A stretch of DNA of 52,062 nucleotides, taken from Azolla pinnata. Its lineage: Eukaryota > Streptophyta > Polypodiopsida > Salviniales > Salviniaceae. Both the position numbers and the translations under genes were made by a program. Below are positions 39,957-52,062 of this stretch, one piece after another. The notes under the pieces are model-generated. The model searched no databases, was not told where the DNA came from, and was given only the letters and a program-made list of their open reading frames with translations. Within the stretch, counting starts at the first letter, position 1. Each line of letters begins with the position of its first letter. The stretch is from the NCBI GenBank assembly GCA_037176905.1, contig JBBBWG010008779.1, positions 15,235-67,296 of the forward strand. The letters run 5' to 3'.

Positions 39957-42913
39957 GGAGATGGGGTCCTTATAAGGCCCTTCTCTTTCCAGACCCCAAA
40001 ATGTAAGCTATACCATGAATCTATGAATGTGATCAACAAAACCAGTGAATATGATCAGCAAAACCTGGTGAATGCCACTGGCAGAAAGCTAGTGATTCTC
40101 GCCATTAAAACCAAAGAAGGAAATGTTGCCAGATTCAGAGAAAGTAACCAGCAAGTCACAGTGAATTCGATCACTGAAAACCAATGAACATTATCAGTCA
40201 AACCAGTGAATGTAATTGATCAACTCAGTTGATATAACGATAAAAAACTAGTGATTGTCATCAACAAAATCAAATAAAGAAATTCGAAAACTCAGAGAGA
40301 GTAATCGACGGGAAACAGTGAATTTAATCTTCAAAACCGGTGGATGCAATAACAAAAATCAGTGAATGTAAACGGACAAAATAAGCGAATGTAATCAGCA
40401 TTGAGTTACAAATAATCAGCAAAACCAGGAGCAAAAAAACCAGCGAATACCAATGACAAAAATCAAACCAGGGAGTTTCGCGAAATTCCAGCAAAGCAAT
40501 CCAGCAAGAAACCGTAGGGATTTGGCTACTGTGGACCCCAAAAGATCTCCAGAAAAGCATTTTGTTTTCTTTCAGTTTTTCCTTTTACCTCCGATCCTTC
40601 TCCAGAATCGCGTTCGGGCTATTTCCGGGGGAGATCGAGATCGAGCGCGAGAGAGAGGGAGAAAGGAGACGGGATCCCTGCAAAAATCGCCCACGAACGA
40701 CAAAGAAGAAGAGAAGATGGAGGTCCTTCAAAAATCGCCCACGAAGAAGAGAACAGAACAGAGTACATAATTTTGAACAGTTTTTTCTGTCTTTGATTTT
40801 AGGGCCTGTTTTTGGGGAAATCGCCCAAAAAAACGCCCAATCATTTTATTAATTACTAAAATTAAGAAATTCCGGATTAACATCTGGTTTTATCTCTCAC
40901 TAATGACTAATGCCTACTTAACTGATTAGCATTCAATCGATTAGATTCTAGAATCGCTAAAACATCTGTTAACCGAATACAACAAGGGAATCGATGAATA
41001 AACAACAACACAAAGTAGGAAACAATTAGTAAATACCAACACGAAGATTAAGACATGAGAAGAGATAGATAGGAGCAAATAGTAAGGGAACGATAGAATT
41101 GATTAGCGAGAAGTGATTAAGAAGTAACAAGAAGGTATAAAATCAATTGGATGTTAATTTTTAAAATTAGGTATTAATATGTCAATTTTGATTTTAGTAG
41201 GCATTTAAAATGTAATTAATAAACTTGTTCGACATTTTTTGGTGGTTTTCCCCTTGTTTTTATAACTATCGTCTTCTGTTATGCATGTCACGGATTTGAC
41301 CCTCAAATTCCAAACATGGCCGATGCCAATGATCAAGATGAATGGCATCAAAATCCAATGATCAGGATCAAGATCGAGATCTAGAACATTGTAGGGCTAT
41401 GTCGGTGGGTAAATCCACAAGTCTGTATGTTGTACACATGGACTAAGCCAAGCAATCCAATCAAGATTTGTATGTCTTTTAGGCCTTACGACGTGTTTGA
41501 CGGCATCACACATCGAGAAGAGTCAAGTTGTTGCCATGATGAACCTGATAATCATTCAGCCAAATCAAATGTCTCCAAAGATTGCCCGATAATGCTCTCT
41601 TCCCTCTCCACCAATGCAACAAACCCAATTATCATCGCCTTGACCAACTCGATCCAAAGATCCACGCTCAAATCATTTTCCAGACCTACCATCTCAATAT
41701 GTTGTCACAAGGCTCAACGACAGACTGCTCGATTTGATTCAAAAACCGCCTAGATTCCAACCAAACTTCTTGTTTGTGCTTAACCCTTCTTGGCTAGCGT
41801 CCAATACATGATGCTTGACTACGCCGCAATGCATTTGGACTTGACCATTGTCAACCTTTTCTCTTTTGGACTGCTCTAGAAGCGGTTGAAGACAAAGGAA
41901 GGATAGTCAGGTGGCTGCTTGCTTTCTATGGCCATTCAAATCGATCCAAGTGTCTTGATTGGATCAAGCCAGATACATTTTACAATAATTAGCCAAGACG
42001 ACAAGCGACTACTCTCTAACTTGAGGCTCTTGATCCCAAACATCAGCAGACACTTAGAAGCAAAACAAGGTAGTCAAAAGACACTTGCTTGAGCAAGGTC
42101 GTGTCAAAGTGTGAATGTAAAGCAAGTTGACACAAGGAAAGAGAAAGAGAGAGACACACACACACACCACAATACAAGAATATTAGAGCACAAATGATGG
42201 TATATGTATTACTTACAAAAATGTTTATACAAGACCCATCTTCAATTTCACAGGGGATTTCATTTGACGATATCCACATGCCAACCGCGCAAAGATCTGC
42301 AGATCTATATTAGCCCATTTGAAAGCTCCATCAAATACACGCGCATGTTAAAATCTTGCGATCATATGATCAATTTGATTCCATTGCATGCAACAACTTT
42401 TCTTTTTTGTATCATTGAACTAAATGTGACAAATAGACCGGGCATCAATAGTTACAATAGATAAGAGTACACTAGATTTGGAAAACCAAAACATGTCACG
42501 TAAAAGATACTGAGCTACCTATCATTTACAAGGCAACAAATTGCCCGGTTCCATGTCTTTGATTGAAAGGGCGAACAGTAAATGCCTATATGCATGCAAA
42601 TGAGGTATGATCAGTACTATGATGTTACCAAACAGATTTGAACCACATTACCAGTTGAGCATTTACCTTTGAGGTCCAACTTTGTCAGCTCATCTGCAAA
42701 TTGGGCATGCCGCAATTTTGTGTATATATCTCATCAAGCTTGGATGCTGTGCATCTATCTTTATGGCCCTGCCTGTGTGCATGCTTACCAGAAAGCATGT
42801 TCAACTTACATTGTCACAGACGTTTGGACTGCATTCAGCATATTGGTTATTGCAAAAGATTTTAAGGAGAAAATGCTTCATTCTCGCTTTTCTAGGATGA
42901 ACCGTAATTACCA
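39957..42913. other. FAR1-like upstream region; no gene recognised to GCP5 stop
   Basis: Immediately upstream of the FAR1-like ATG, 40020-40450 is a decayed array of AAACCAGTGAATGTGATCAGC-like phrases. At 40680-40760 a short unit (AAAAATCGCCCACGAA) is repeated. A purine-rich GAGAGAGGGAGAAAGGAG tract lies near 40650. From 40850 to 42900 the sequence is AT-rich with scattered frames under 110 codons, none recognised; 41300-41990 could be a worn transposon remnant but nothing identifies it. A GAGAGA/CACACA tract lies at 42138-42170. The last few hundred bases are probably GCP5 3' UTR. Confidence 0.45.
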
Positions 42914-45900
42914 TCAGCCATGTGCAGTAGAACGTGCTTGCTGAAGACGGTTCCTACTACTTACTTCTGGAAGCGGGGTTAATAGATGTCCGGTTTCCGA
43001 TACATAGTAGAAATTGTAGTTTATCCTTGTAACTAGCTCCGCCAAATGGGGGAAATGCCCAACATTCAATTTGAAGGAAAGCACCTGACCCACACTTAAA
43101 TCTTAGCAGCAGAGATGAATACATTAAATATATAACAATCATCCGTGACATTTTATTCCATACAGCACAAAGATACTGTACGAGTGCACGCTAATAAAAA
43201 CTTAGGAATTTACGATTGACCAGGTTTAATAATGTTGTGGGTATGCTTGATCTTGAGATTTAAACTAGAGTCAAACTTAGCGAATTGATTGATTTTATCT
43301 TACTGTTCAGATTAAGAACTTGTCTTTCATATCAATATATTCTTTCTTCATACCTTGTCATTAATTGATTACAGATTTACATGATAAGCTATGCTTAGTA
43401 TGCTTGGAATCTTCCAGGTGCAAACTTGTGCTATGTACTTCGAACACCAAATTACATAAATTTGAACTAAATGAAAAGAACTTTTTTTCTGGGAAAAGAA
43501 GCTCTGAATTCCACATACCCGTAATAAGAAGGCAATGCATTCATCAAACTGCCGACCTACACGTTCAATTTCCAATTGACATCTTGCTTTGATAGCTGGA
43601 GCAGCCCCACCACTACATAATGTTCGTTGAATGGAGTAAAAGTCTAACGCTAAACTGAGAATTGTCTTCACTCGGCTTGAAATAAGTGCCCACTGCAGCA
43701 AAGAGAATTTGTGATATTAGATTTTCTCCACTAAAAAAATCCTGTCTAAATTGCAATCTCCCTATTTTATGATAGTAGATGGTATTGATAGATACTTCAT
43801 GACATTATCATATTTGAAATAGCTTTTAAAGTATATCACAAAACTATTGTACAGTAATAAACCACTTAATAATTTACCTTGGTTCATCAACTCTTAAAGG
43901 TCAAATGTAGTGCTGTAAAACTCACACTCAAGTATTCTGCTCTTAAAACACCTCATTCTTACGTGAATAAAGCTTTGTCAATAAATACATGCATTATTAA
44001 GTTCCGAACGGTTATCAATATCATACCAGTTTATCTGGAGCCACTAAGCATTGCCTTTGTATTGAGATGAGATATGCATCATGGCAGGCTATTACTTCAT
44101 CCAGAGAACATGCAGATGCCATTCCTTCACAAAGCTCCACCCAAGCACTGTATAAAACCTGAAATAAAAATCAAAACTTAATCTTCAAAAGACTTCACTC
44201 TAAACAGCCCTCACTGTATTTCAATTTTAAATTGCCATACACGATCCATAATATACTGATGTAGAGTGTTCACGAAATGCATAAGCTTCTGTTGAAGCAA
44301 AATCTGCTGCTTCAAATGTACAGCATCTCCTCCTCCATCCTGCAAACATTTTGCACTTATCTCAAATCTGCTGGAAATAGACTTCCAAAATGTCCCTGCA
44401 TCTCGAATTAAAGTAATCCCCAAAAATGTAGAAAGGTTGTAGGATGATTGACAAAGACACTTCAATTTCTAGTGTTCTAAGATAGAGAGAGTGTTACTGG
44501 CATAACCATAATTTACCAAAAGGGAGTGAAGAATTAAGATTAATTCCCAAAAATATAGAAAAGTTGTAGGATGATTGATAAGGACACTTTATTTCTAGTG
44601 TTCCAAGATCTCCTAGACTGTTACAGGCATAATGATAATTTACACAAGGTAGTTTTTACTTCTAGTAAGAATGTGTTAATTAGTTTTTAATGGTAAACTT
44701 AGGATTGCATTGATATTAATCCTAATCTAAGAGATAGATAACTTGCTAAGGTTTTCCTAATTTGACCACTAGTATGAAGCAGTCAAGTGCGAAGAAGCCC
44801 AGTGATCTAGGAATTCAGGGGTCTTTGCTACCTCTTAAAATATAGCCTCTTGGCAATTGGCCTAGTCAAGCCTCTGGCAGTGTGCCAAGGCTCTTATTAT
44901 CATAGCATGCTGTTGTCACCGAATGATATTCAAGGACTAAGCATTCAAGCTCGTCTGGAGCCCTTTGCTAAAGGGTAATTGGGTCTATTAGCACCCTCTT
45001 ATCAAATTTTTACTGCTAATATTTATGTTTATCACAAGCATAATGTTCTATTGTAGATGTTTATGAACCATGCAGTAGAACAATATGTCTGAACTTTCGC
45101 ATTGTCTAGGTAACTAGCTCAGTAACTTCTAAAGAAAAACTGGCTACTTATACAAATAGACCTACGGTTCACAAGACTAGATCGTCCATCACTATAAAAG
45201 ATCCGCCCCTCGCTAGAACTTCGAAAACATTGCCACCAAATTACTTGTAAATCATAAACACGCTTCTTACTTTTGAAAACTGCCCTGCCAGTTTCCCATG
45301 GAGAAATTGGTTATAAGCCTAAAACTATTTGGGATAGACTCTACTTTTTCTCAAGCAGATTATACTACTAGCTTGTATTGCATGCAATGCAAACACAAAA
45401 ATACTCTTTTACAAAAAACTTTCCGTAAACCTCATTATCTCTCGCATTGAGCAGAAAGCCATTACTCTTTGATTTGAAAAGAAACACGATCACACCATTA
45501 TTTAGACAAAAATTTTGCTAACCTTCCACATCCACCTACAAGCTTTATCAAGAGCAAATTTAGCACGCTTGACTTTGAACAAAAATGCCATAACCTACAT
45601 ACCAATGGACGCATTAGCCAGTGGCCATAGAATTTACAATATTTGTAACTATTGCAAATTACTGAGTTTCACAAGGGAATAGAGACAAACCTGGTTATAT
45701 TTCTTGATAGCATATTTGTCAATGATGAGCTCTAAAGGCCAAGCAACCTGCAGTTTTTAGCAGATCATGAATTGTAATAATCAAGCATATTTGTCAAAAT
45801 GAGCACGAGAGGCCAAGCAACATGTTTTCAGAAGATCGTGAATTGTAATATGCATACCTATTATCATTAATAAATTAAATGACCAGACCCTTGGCCTAGC

Positions 45901-48900
45901 CTCACACACTGGAAAACTCTTACATGTGCAATTACTTTGTCAAAAGGCCTTAATAGTGCAGAATTTCTAACCTCAGAGGACAATGGATATTGAATTTACA
46001 AAGAAGCATGTTCAACATGAATGATGTTCCATCAGTTATACAATGAAACAATATATATGATCTTTGCAGTCATACCCTAATTCACAACATTTTAGTGTTC
46101 CACTGACAGAAATTCAACTGGCTCATCTACTTAGACTTGACTCCTAAAGAAAACTTGAGAATGGGATCTTAATCCTTGCTAATTCCTAGGACATCCTTGA
46201 CAGTTCTATCTAAATCATAATAAAAAGTGTTTCTGTTTCATGATGCCCTCAATAGATGCGGAACACTGATTGAATCTCTGATCATAGTTACTGGAGTTCA
46301 AGCTACAAATGACATGAAAAATCTTGCCTTATAAACAAAAAATAGATTATCCAAAGTGTCAATTCCAAATGTCAAGTTGCGACCAGGTAAATGAATGGGT
46401 GACGACCCTGATGGTTGATCTGCTGCACTGTTTGAACGTGTTTGGACAGTAACCACTAAGGAATCCAAGGCAGGTAGAAGCACACCATCTGCTGAGCTTC
46501 GAACAGATTCCTAGAGAAGCACTGTTCAATAAATCTCATGAATTATTTGTATAAAACATTGAAATTGGAGTAGTTTTTTTTGTAGTTACTTGTAACATAG
46601 TGTTCAGCTCATAGAAATCATCCCATGGTTCTCCACGGTCCAACTTATTAAAGAGCACTGATGAGAACTGCTGTAGCAGATCACCTACATAATAGAAATG
46701 ACAAATCATGTCTCATTTTCTGAGACTCAAATTTCTTGATGCAACAAGGAAAAAAACACATACCAGACCCAACCAAATAAACTGCTCGCAATATAAACAG
46801 TTCCTCCAAAAGTCTCCATTCACCCATCAGTCTGCTAAGCACTTGTTTACCAACATTCTCTACCTGTTGACATACAATTAGAAATAAGTAAAGAATAGTA
46901 TGCTATGATTTCAACCACTCAGAAAGAAATTGCCAGTTGATACTTTACTTGCATAAAATCTTACTGAATAAATCAAAACCAGCTTCTGTTCTATAAAATT
47001 CCCCCACTTGCTTTTATGCACACATACCTAGAGTAAGAGTCTACACTTACTTGTTTCTGGATGGAGTTGATTAAACATTCTTGAACTAGTATTTGAGGTA
47101 GTGGCGCCACTCGCAACTCTGCCCGTTTTAAATATTCTCCCAATATTGTAACAAATTTGTTCTGTTGCTTCAGTGGGTCCAAGCTGAAAGAATTCCACCC
47201 TTCCTATCCATTGTTTTCCAAAATTTTTAGAAGGTGAGGTAAAAATAACTACATCTATCTACACTATACTAATTCCTCTTGAACTTGAACTATTATTCCA
47301 AAATCACTTTATTAATTTTAAGAGGTGAAAGAAAATATACTCTGAAAGACGGCAATGCTGTTGGAAAAGGAAAAAGCTGATCCATTACTTTGAAATCTAT
47401 CTTTGCAATCCCCACAATCAGACTCCCACAACCAGAACCATCACCATAGTCAGTGCCTTTCAAAATTCTGAGTTTTGCAAGTGATTCATTAATCTTTTCT
47501 GTACCTAGTATTAATACATCATCCCCTGAATTATCGCCATCACTGCAATCCACATTCTTGATCGTATTCTTGTAAATATCTTCATCATTCAGAGGAGGAA
47601 GAATGATAGATCGTTTTAGAGACTGAACTTCTTTGTCATACATTGGTTCCATTACCATGGCTGAATGGACGAAAGAAGATGATGTCTTCCCTTCAACAGC
47701 TGATGGCGATACAGCAGCATCAGTATTAGTTGAAATTGCTGGCATTCCTTCTTCATGTTTAGAAACATGTGTACTCCATTGATTCCATAAAGTTCCAAAT
47801 AAACTACTGCCATAGGAAGCCTCGTCTATGGTTGAATATATCCTTTCATGTCCTAAACTATTCTTCTGGTGTTTATATAATGACTGATATGAAGAACGAT
47901 AAGCACTAGTTAAAGGCAGAATATATGAGGCATCTAATGACAGTTTGTCACTAACATCACTAGTACTCTCACGATGCACATGGTGCAAAAGTTGAAGTGA
48001 CTTCCCTGCCGACACTATTGATCTGGCAATATGCTGAAGAAAATTAGGGCATGCAACTTTAGTTTGCAGATTGTTAAATTCAACAAGATTTGCATTCTCC
48101 ACATGTAATGTGCTGGATGAAAAAATCTGAGAATCTATGGCATGTCCATCCATAATGGTATCTCCCTCTGCCCTTTCTGATCTAACACCCCTTTGTTTTT
48201 CAGAATTAAAATCACGCATATGGAAACCCTGCTGCCAGAATGTTGCATCTTCTATTGCAACAGATTTGTTCTTATAGAAAAACAGCTGAAAAAGAACAAA
48301 TTAACAAAATATGAATAAGCAGTCAAGAGTAAGGGCTATACATTAAAGTATTCCTATATGACACGCCCAAGACATCTCAGTTTTTCTTTATATCAACAAA
48401 TGTACTTAAGTTTCCAGTATTTCAGTAGGCTCCTCGGAACAGGGCATTATTAAATAATATAATTGAGAGATAACAAAATAAATGAACTCCATATAAGAGT
48501 TCAAATAGCAGATATAGTTGCCCAAGGGTTTAACTGAGAGAGTTTGCAGAAACAAGGAAACCTCAAGAACATTAGAAAAAATTCAAGTGTCTTTTATTCT
48601 CTTTAGGTGCTTCATTTGAAAAACAGACCTCACCAAAGGGATCATCAAGGACTCCCTCAAGTAACCATGAGTTCAGCAACTCTGTCAACGGTTGTAAGCT
48701 GCCAGCAAACAGCATAACTAGAGTGCCATATGGCTCTTCCTGTATGTAGCAATAGTGTAATCAAATATATTGACATGACAAGATAAGATGTTCTTTTCAT
48801 AAAAATGTCCATGACATACTTTTCCATCCTGAAGCAAACAAAATTCGGACATCTTGTTATAAAGATATGTGAGGATATAAGCTGACAAATCCCCTGCTGA

Positions 48901-51900
48901 TATTCCATTTTCACAGAGAATATACCTATGAGGAATAGCCTCATTTACTACATTCTCTAAAAACTCTGCACCTGCAAAAACCCTGTTTATAAATTATCAG
49001 TTCAACATAAGATTCCACATCACTGAATTTTGCAATTTACACCACATAATCTTGTCACATTTAAAAGATCACAAGGATTTCATAGTGTTCATTATAAATT
49101 CCATACTTCTTCCTTGTCATATGATTATAGAAACTCTTGTCCCTCTAGTTTTCTATGTTTTAGATAGTGCACTTCGATGATGCATCCACTCATCGAGCAC
49201 ATAATGAACTACAAAGGTATTGTGCTTGAAGTGAAGGATTCTCATCACTGCATATTTTAGCCCAAATCATATCCAAGAGTATGTGCAAATTCATAAGAAC
49301 CGGTGAAGTTAAAGCTTTTTCCTTCTATGCTCATGTGATCAGGAGGTTTGGTCGTGGCAATGTACAGAAAAGCACAAATTATGTACACATCACAGGAAAC
49401 AGGCACGAGAATATCAGATATAGACTTGTTCATTGGTAGAATTGATACACCCTCAAATCCAGTATACAAGTCATAGCTGGATGCTGCAGTCCAGAACAAA
49501 AGAATTAAAAGCAAGCGAAGAGAATTCCTGTCATGGGAAGAATTCGACATGGTCTTACAGAGATAAATTACAGAGATATGCATCATACATATCAGTACAT
49601 AACTAAGATTCAATGTCATTCAACTCACCAGGATAAACTTTCTCTGAGGCTTAACAGTGTGACTGAAGTCCCCCCACCACCTTGAACAGCAAGCAATTCC
49701 AATTCCAGTGCAGCCTTCCTTAGATGCTATATAACGTCTTGTTGGAGTTAGAGCAAAAAAAGCAGTAACATCACTTTAGGCCAAAATGGTCTATGAGACC
49801 AAACAGAAACCAAAGTTCATATTTTTCCTCAGCTTGGAGAGTAACCAGAATAGACATGTAAATTAGACAATTTCCAAGGCAGAGAGAAAAACTAGTGCTT
49901 TTAAATGTCTACTATAGGTTAACGTGCTAGGAGACAAAACAGTCAGCAGTGTGTCCATCAAAACTGGAACAAAAAAATTGGTATTAACTAACGTCAAAAC
50001 AAAATTGAAACAAAATAATCAAATAGGGATAGATTAGTCCAAATTACTAACATCCCCTTGTAATACTTGAAAATTTGGGCAAATAGCTTTCCATTGGTTA
50101 GCAGGATATGGAAAATAAATAGAACAAAATGTGCATCAAAAGAACGTGAAAGTTTGCATTACCTCGAGTCGAAGAGAAATTGTGCTTGCAAACGCTTGTA
50201 GAGTGGGAGATGCTTGTAGGTGTAATGGTCTGATAATAGAAGATGCTTGTGCAACTCTTTCAGTGAAGGAATGGACCCTCTTTAAGCTAGAAGAAGCATT
50301 GATAAATCGAACAAGAAATCGGTTGAGGCTGGATTGAGAGAGATGGGAAAGATGTAAACCATCTTGGAAACGGAAAAGTAAGCTTTCTTCATCCCACGAG
50401 AAAGAACTGCTAGGATATCCTTGCAGCATTTGAAGGACATCGCGTACCTAAAAACAATGTTTCAAGTGACCACAACTTAAATATAGAATTACTTCAAACA
50501 TCAAGAAAGCTTAGATAGTCATCAGTTATATCCCTCATCAGTGATACCAATTCTCAGAAAGTTTAAGCAGGGATAAGCTTGATGCTGACCATCACATCAA
50601 GTGCAACAATGTCAACACTTCAACAATCGATGAGACTTAACGGAGACATTTAACTGATTGTTGGCTAAATCTTTGAGCACTGTGTGATATTGGACAAGAT
50701 TATTCGTTCTATCCACTGAAAACGCAAGATCATTGAAAAGATATTTGCTCAATCCCTGACCATCATGTCATAGTTGGAACCTCAACCACCGCATCATTTA
50801 GAACAATATTGACATTTGAAGTATGATAAGAAAACTTTTCAACAAGCTTCAACCATTGGTCAGTTAAATCCTCGATGATCGATGTCATGTTGAACAAGTC
50901 CATGGCTAATGTGATCTAATGACTTTGATGTTGAGGAATGTCCTTGTTTGAAAAAATACCACTTACGGTCCTTACTGTCAGATTTGACCAATGATTAGCA
51001 AAATCCTTCATCACCGATTCATGTTGAGCATTTCTAAAAGCTAAACCCTTTGCGGAGCGGCACTGTTGTCTCACTGATAGAAATCAGTTTTTTGAAGAAG
51101 TTTTCTTGCATGATCATGGCCTGAATCCTTGACCATCATTTCACGTAATCCCTTGCATCTGAGAAGTGAAATTCTTAGCTGAACAAGATAAGAAATGACC
51201 GAAACTGGTTTCACGCATAGAAATCACAATTTTGAGCAAGTTTCCTCACATGGTGATAAACATCATGCCATTGTGAGCAGTATGACCATCCCCTCAGAAA
51301 ATGCGCTGTAATGATCATCCACGGATTGAACAGTTGATGAGTTAAACCCTTAACCACCGTCTATTGCTTCTATAAATATTGTTGAGACAACCTGTGTCGA
51401 AAAGTCTAAACTTTTCGCTGTTCTAACGAGCTCGATTTTCAGAGAGATACTATCGAAATCGCGTCACTCAAGAAGAATTTGGTAACCTGTGAGAAATTAT
51501 GAGAAAAAGACTACGAACGGCACAAGCTTACAGGATCGAGTTGCATCAAACGAGACCAAAAAAAAAACAAGGCATGTTCTCCAGAGAAACTACGAAGGGA
51601 GATTTATTTTACTTGAGAAGGAAAATGTAGCCATGAAAGAGATGAATGGATCCCAGCTTACCAGGGAAGCTTCTGTTGTCCTCAGGCAGGACTTCGGAGC
51701 AAGGAAAGGTAATCCAGTGCAACGAGATTGACTGACGAGATCGACGAGAGACGCGTGTGCATCTGGAGCTCCGGATCCTGCAAAAGAAGGCCGAATCGAG
51801 GAATCTTTAGAATCGAAGGGCGGCGGATGAGAAAACGTCGGCATTGCTCTTGAGCTCCTGTTCTGATCTACTTCTTCGGCTGCATTGCTTCCTCGCGCAC

Positions 51901-51921
51901 GCGCTTACCTTGGCACGCCAT
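42914..51921 (-). CDS. GCP5: Gamma-tubulin complex component 5 (GCP5)
   Basis: Seventeen exons on the minus strand: 51921-51909, 51777-51662, 50447-50163, 49726-49629, 48982-48820, 48739-48629, 48285-47341, 47203-47051, 46863-46764, 46684-46590, 46510-46328, 45747-45691, 45594-45523, 44339-44241, 44158-44027, 43692-43519 and 43084-42914. Phases agree throughout, giving about 988 residues, the plant GCP5 size. The start reads MACQ^GSGAPDAHASLVDLV and reaches LRTTEASLVRDVLQMLQG, then GLHLSHLSQSSLNRFL, GAEFLENVVNEAIPHRYIL, HIARSIVSAGKSLQL, PLPQILVQECLINSIQKQ, LSRLMGEWRLLEELFILRA, AWPLELIIDKYAIKKYNQ, MAFLFKVKRAKFALDKA, LHQYIMDRVLYSAWVEL and NVGHFPHLAELVTRINYNF. These are the GRIP1/GRIP2 (Spc97/98) domains. 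The protein is part of the gamma-tubulin ring complex that nucleates microtubules. Intron 11 has a GC donor. If a donor near 42964 (AGAA then GTAAGT) is used, the last residues would differ. Confidence 0.93.
44405..44652 (-). repeat. 126-base tandem duplication in GCP5 intron 13
   Basis: Copies at about 44405 and 44531 share AATCCCCAAAAATGTAGAAA, GTTGTAGGATGATTGA, TTCTAGTGTTC and GGCATAA-CATAATTTA with scattered changes. It lies just upstream (sense) of exon 14. Confidence 0.85.
45781..45855 (-). pseudogene. Decayed tandem copy of GCP5 exon 12
   Basis: Exon 12 (45747-45691) plus flanking intron is partially duplicated immediately upstream in the sense direction. The copy keeps GTTGCTTGGCCT (VAWP) and TGACAAATATGC, plus the intron phrase CACGATCTTCTG against CATGATCTGCTA, but the acceptor CAG has become CAT and the coding part has indels. 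The copy is presumably skipped. Confidence 0.75.
50460..51400 (-). repeat. Decayed ~100-base repeats in GCP5 intron 2
   Basis: Loose phrases recur through the intron: CAACAATCGATGA, GGTCAGTTAAATCCT, GACCATCATTTCA, TTGATGAGTTAAACCCTTAA and TCACTGATAGAAATCAG. Unit length appears near 100 bases but divergence is high, so the boundaries are approximate. Confidence 0.5.
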
Positions 51922-52002
51922 GGCGCCTGCAGAGAAGAAGAGATCGCGCGGGGAGGCGGGAAACGTCCGGAAGAAGGAAAAGAAAAACACAGGGAGGGAA
52001 TC

Positions 52003-52062
52003 AGAACGCAAAACGCAAAACGCAAAACGCAAAACGCAAAACGCAAGAAAAGCAAAACGCAA
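52003..52062. repeat. 7-base microsatellite (ACGCAAA) in GCP5 upstream region
   Basis: At least six consecutive ACGCAAA units, a short interruption (ACGCAAGAAAAGCAAA), then the motif again at the window edge. It lies about 80-140 bases upstream of the GCP5 start codon, so in the promoter or leader. Confidence 0.93.

Noticed and set aside
40800-40860. GGGCCTGTTTTTGGGG as a possible transposon terminus of the FAR1-like locus
   Set aside because: No inverted counterpart found on the other side (35184-36487) and no evident target-site duplication.
41427-41753. 108-codon plus-strand frame
   Set aside because: No recognisable domain; the surrounding sequence looks like worn intergenic or transposon-derived DNA.
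47183-47351. GCP5 exon 8 starting at the acceptor at 47184
   Set aside because: It would need a weak phase-2 donor (GTCTTT) in exon 7. An acceptor at 47204 gives phase 0, adds EGWNSFS and keeps a standard donor at 47340.

Overview
This is a nuclear land-plant contig. It shows GT-AG introns of roughly 80-1,600 bases, CT/GA-rich leaders, telobox (AAACCCTAA) motifs, and protein families typical of Embryophyta (CHX antiporter, FAR1-related protein, ABCC transporter, SUV2/ATRIP-like). I could not fix the species. The mixture is compatible with a non-angiosperm plant, but that is only an impression. A 100-N assembly gap lies at 19816-19915. There is no bacterial or viral gene, operon or CRISPR here.

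Layout: (1) 422-3375 (+): 3' part of a SUV2/ATRIP-like DNA-damage checkpoint gene. (2) 3376-7021: gene-free, with CT tracts, a ~550-base CAT/CAC microsatellite and a telobox-rich leader. (3) 7022-7849 (+): single-exon F-box protein. (4) 7850-11465: gene-free, built of decayed tandem repeats. (5) 16361-11466 (-): three-exon CHX-type cation/H+ antiporter with repeat-filled introns and a 24-base minisatellite next to its start codon. (6) 16706-20015: gene-free, with a five-copy 120-base array and the N gap. (7) 20016-24157 (+): six-exon mitochondrial NFU4/5-type Fe-S scaffold. (8) 24158-29252: promoter, leader and first intron of the next gene, rich in microsatellites. (9) 29253-35183 (+): full-length ABCC transporter whose start codon is probably split by an intron. 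(10) 39956-36488 (-): four-exon FAR1-related, MULE-transposase-derived gene. (11) 39957-42913: no recognised gene. (12) 51921-42914 (-): complete 17-exon gamma-tubulin complex component 5 (GCP5).

I reconstructed exon boundaries by hand. For every recognised gene except the truncated first one, splice phases join into a continuous protein of about the family length (CHX ~822, NFU ~303, ABCC ~1,529, FAR1-like ~663, GCP5 ~988 residues). The genes are unrelated housekeeping or regulatory loci and do not form a pathway.

The most unusual property of the window is not a gene. Nearly every intron or flank carries its own, locally private, imperfect tandem repeat with a period of about 14-290 bases. 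In one case the duplication has copied an exon of GCP5.
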